Position numbers and translations under genes: made by a program
Assembly (NCBI GenBank): GCA_020352575.1
Contig: CP070681.1
Coordinates: 1,662,298-1,677,389 of the forward strand
Length of the DNA stretch: 15,092 nt
Direction of reading: 5' to 3'
DNA from: Acidimicrobiia bacterium
GTDB taxonomy: Bacteria > Actinomycetota > Acidimicrobiia > Spongiisociales > JAENVV01
Shown here: in pieces, positions 14,799 to 15,092 of the stretch
How the letters are laid out: each line of letters starts with the position of its first letter
How positions within the stretch are numbered: position 1 is the stretch's first letter
The notes under the pieces: generated by a model
What the model was told of the DNA's origin: nothing
Databases searched by the model: none
The model's input: only the letters and a program-made list of their open reading frames with translations

Positions 14799-15092
14799 TC
14801 ACTCGAACCTGCTGAGGTAGGCGTGGGCGTGCACCGGGATGTTCGTGACCGAGAACGTGGTGTCGGCGGCCTCGGCCTCGTCCCGCACGGCCTCGAGGAT
14901 GCCGACGCCGGTGTAGTCGAGCCGTCCGAGCCGCGAGAGGTCGATGACAAGGGCGTCGGTCTCGGGGTGTGTGGCGAGGTTGTCCAGGAGGACCTCCTGG
15001 AACCGGGTGGCCGACGCGAAGAACATGACGCCCGACGGGGAGAGGGTGAGGGTGCCGTCGCTGAACGAGGCGTCGACCGTGACCCGACCGGC
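14799..15092 (-). CDS. C-terminal STAS domain of a probable SulP family anion transporter, 5' end cut by window
   Basis: The last 97 residues of a protein whose frame is open through the right window edge. The sequence matches a STAS domain: TLTLSPSGVMFFASATRFQEVLL, then VIDLSRLGRLDYTGVGILEAV, then a final FSVTNIPVHAHAYLSRFE. The MFFASA stretch and the LSRLGRLDYTG signature are typical of the cytoplasmic tail of SulP sulfate/anion permeases, more than of stand-alone anti-sigma-factor antagonists, which have a phosphorylated Ser in this loop. The membrane part would lie beyond the window, so the transporter call is inference. The anion could be sulfate, bicarbonate or another oxyanion. The GntR regulator begins 22 bases after its stop on the same strand. 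The ATG at 15026 is internal to the domain and not the start. Confidence 0.75.
   Translation of the reverse strand, partial: AGRVTVDASFSDGTLTLSPSGVMFFASATRFQEVLLDNLATHPETDALVIDLSRLGRLDYTGVGILEAVRDEAEAADTTFSVTNIPVHAHAYLSRFE

Noticed and set aside
14777..14950. Minus-strand extension of the GntR gene to 14950
   Set aside because: It overlaps the STAS coding region in a different frame with Ser/Pro/Arg-rich sequence. The GntR winged helix starts properly from ATG 14776.

Overview
The window looks like chromosomal DNA of a high-GC bacterium. G+C is very high by eye, third codon positions are mostly G or C, and GTG starts are common. No phage, transposon, CRISPR, rRNA or tRNA signal is visible. 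The protein set (an EF-G2-type paralogue of elongation factor G, a neprilysin-type M13 peptidase, a GntR/UTRA regulator, a SulP-type STAS tail) and possible leaderless-type promoters suggest an actinobacterium, perhaps an Acidimicrobiia-like lineage. That placement is inference, not a phylogenetic result.

Layout. At 3-1781 (+) is the 3' part of an M13 metallopeptidase gene cut by the window edge, followed by a small VOC-fold protein (1787-2173, +). The core is a tightly packed plus-strand unit: an aldehyde:ferredoxin oxidoreductase (AOR1, 2219-4183), a MoaD-MoeA fusion (4188-5687) and a MoeA fused to a periplasmic-binding-protein-like domain (5684-7612). Converging on it from the minus strand is a second, divergent AOR-family gene (AOR2, 7628-9445). 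Diverging from AOR2 are an M20 amidohydrolase (9542-10735, +) and an overlapping alpha/beta hydrolase resembling the ABHD18 group (10735-11682, +). Then come a small two-helix membrane protein (11672-11872, -), an EF-G-like GTPase (11964-14027, +), a GntR/UTRA regulator (14024-14776, -) and the C-terminal STAS part of a probable SulP anion transporter running off the right edge (14799-15092, -).

How the genes fit together. AOR enzymes carry a tungsten or molybdenum bis-pyranopterin cofactor and a 4Fe-4S cluster. MoaD supplies sulfur for the dithiolene of that pterin, and MoeA inserts the metal. AOR1 therefore appears to be encoded with part of its own cofactor-assembly machinery, including two different MoeA paralogues, and AOR2 next door is a plausible second client. 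No MoaA, MoaC, MoaE, MogA, metal transporter or separate AOR electron-transfer subunit gene is visible here, so the rest of the pathway must lie elsewhere.

The most unusual item is the MoaD-MoeA fusion. Its MoaD part ends in Gly-Gly at residues 89-90, which is buried inside the polypeptide, so it needs either proteolytic maturation or a changed role. There is no gene-free stretch longer than about 100 bases.
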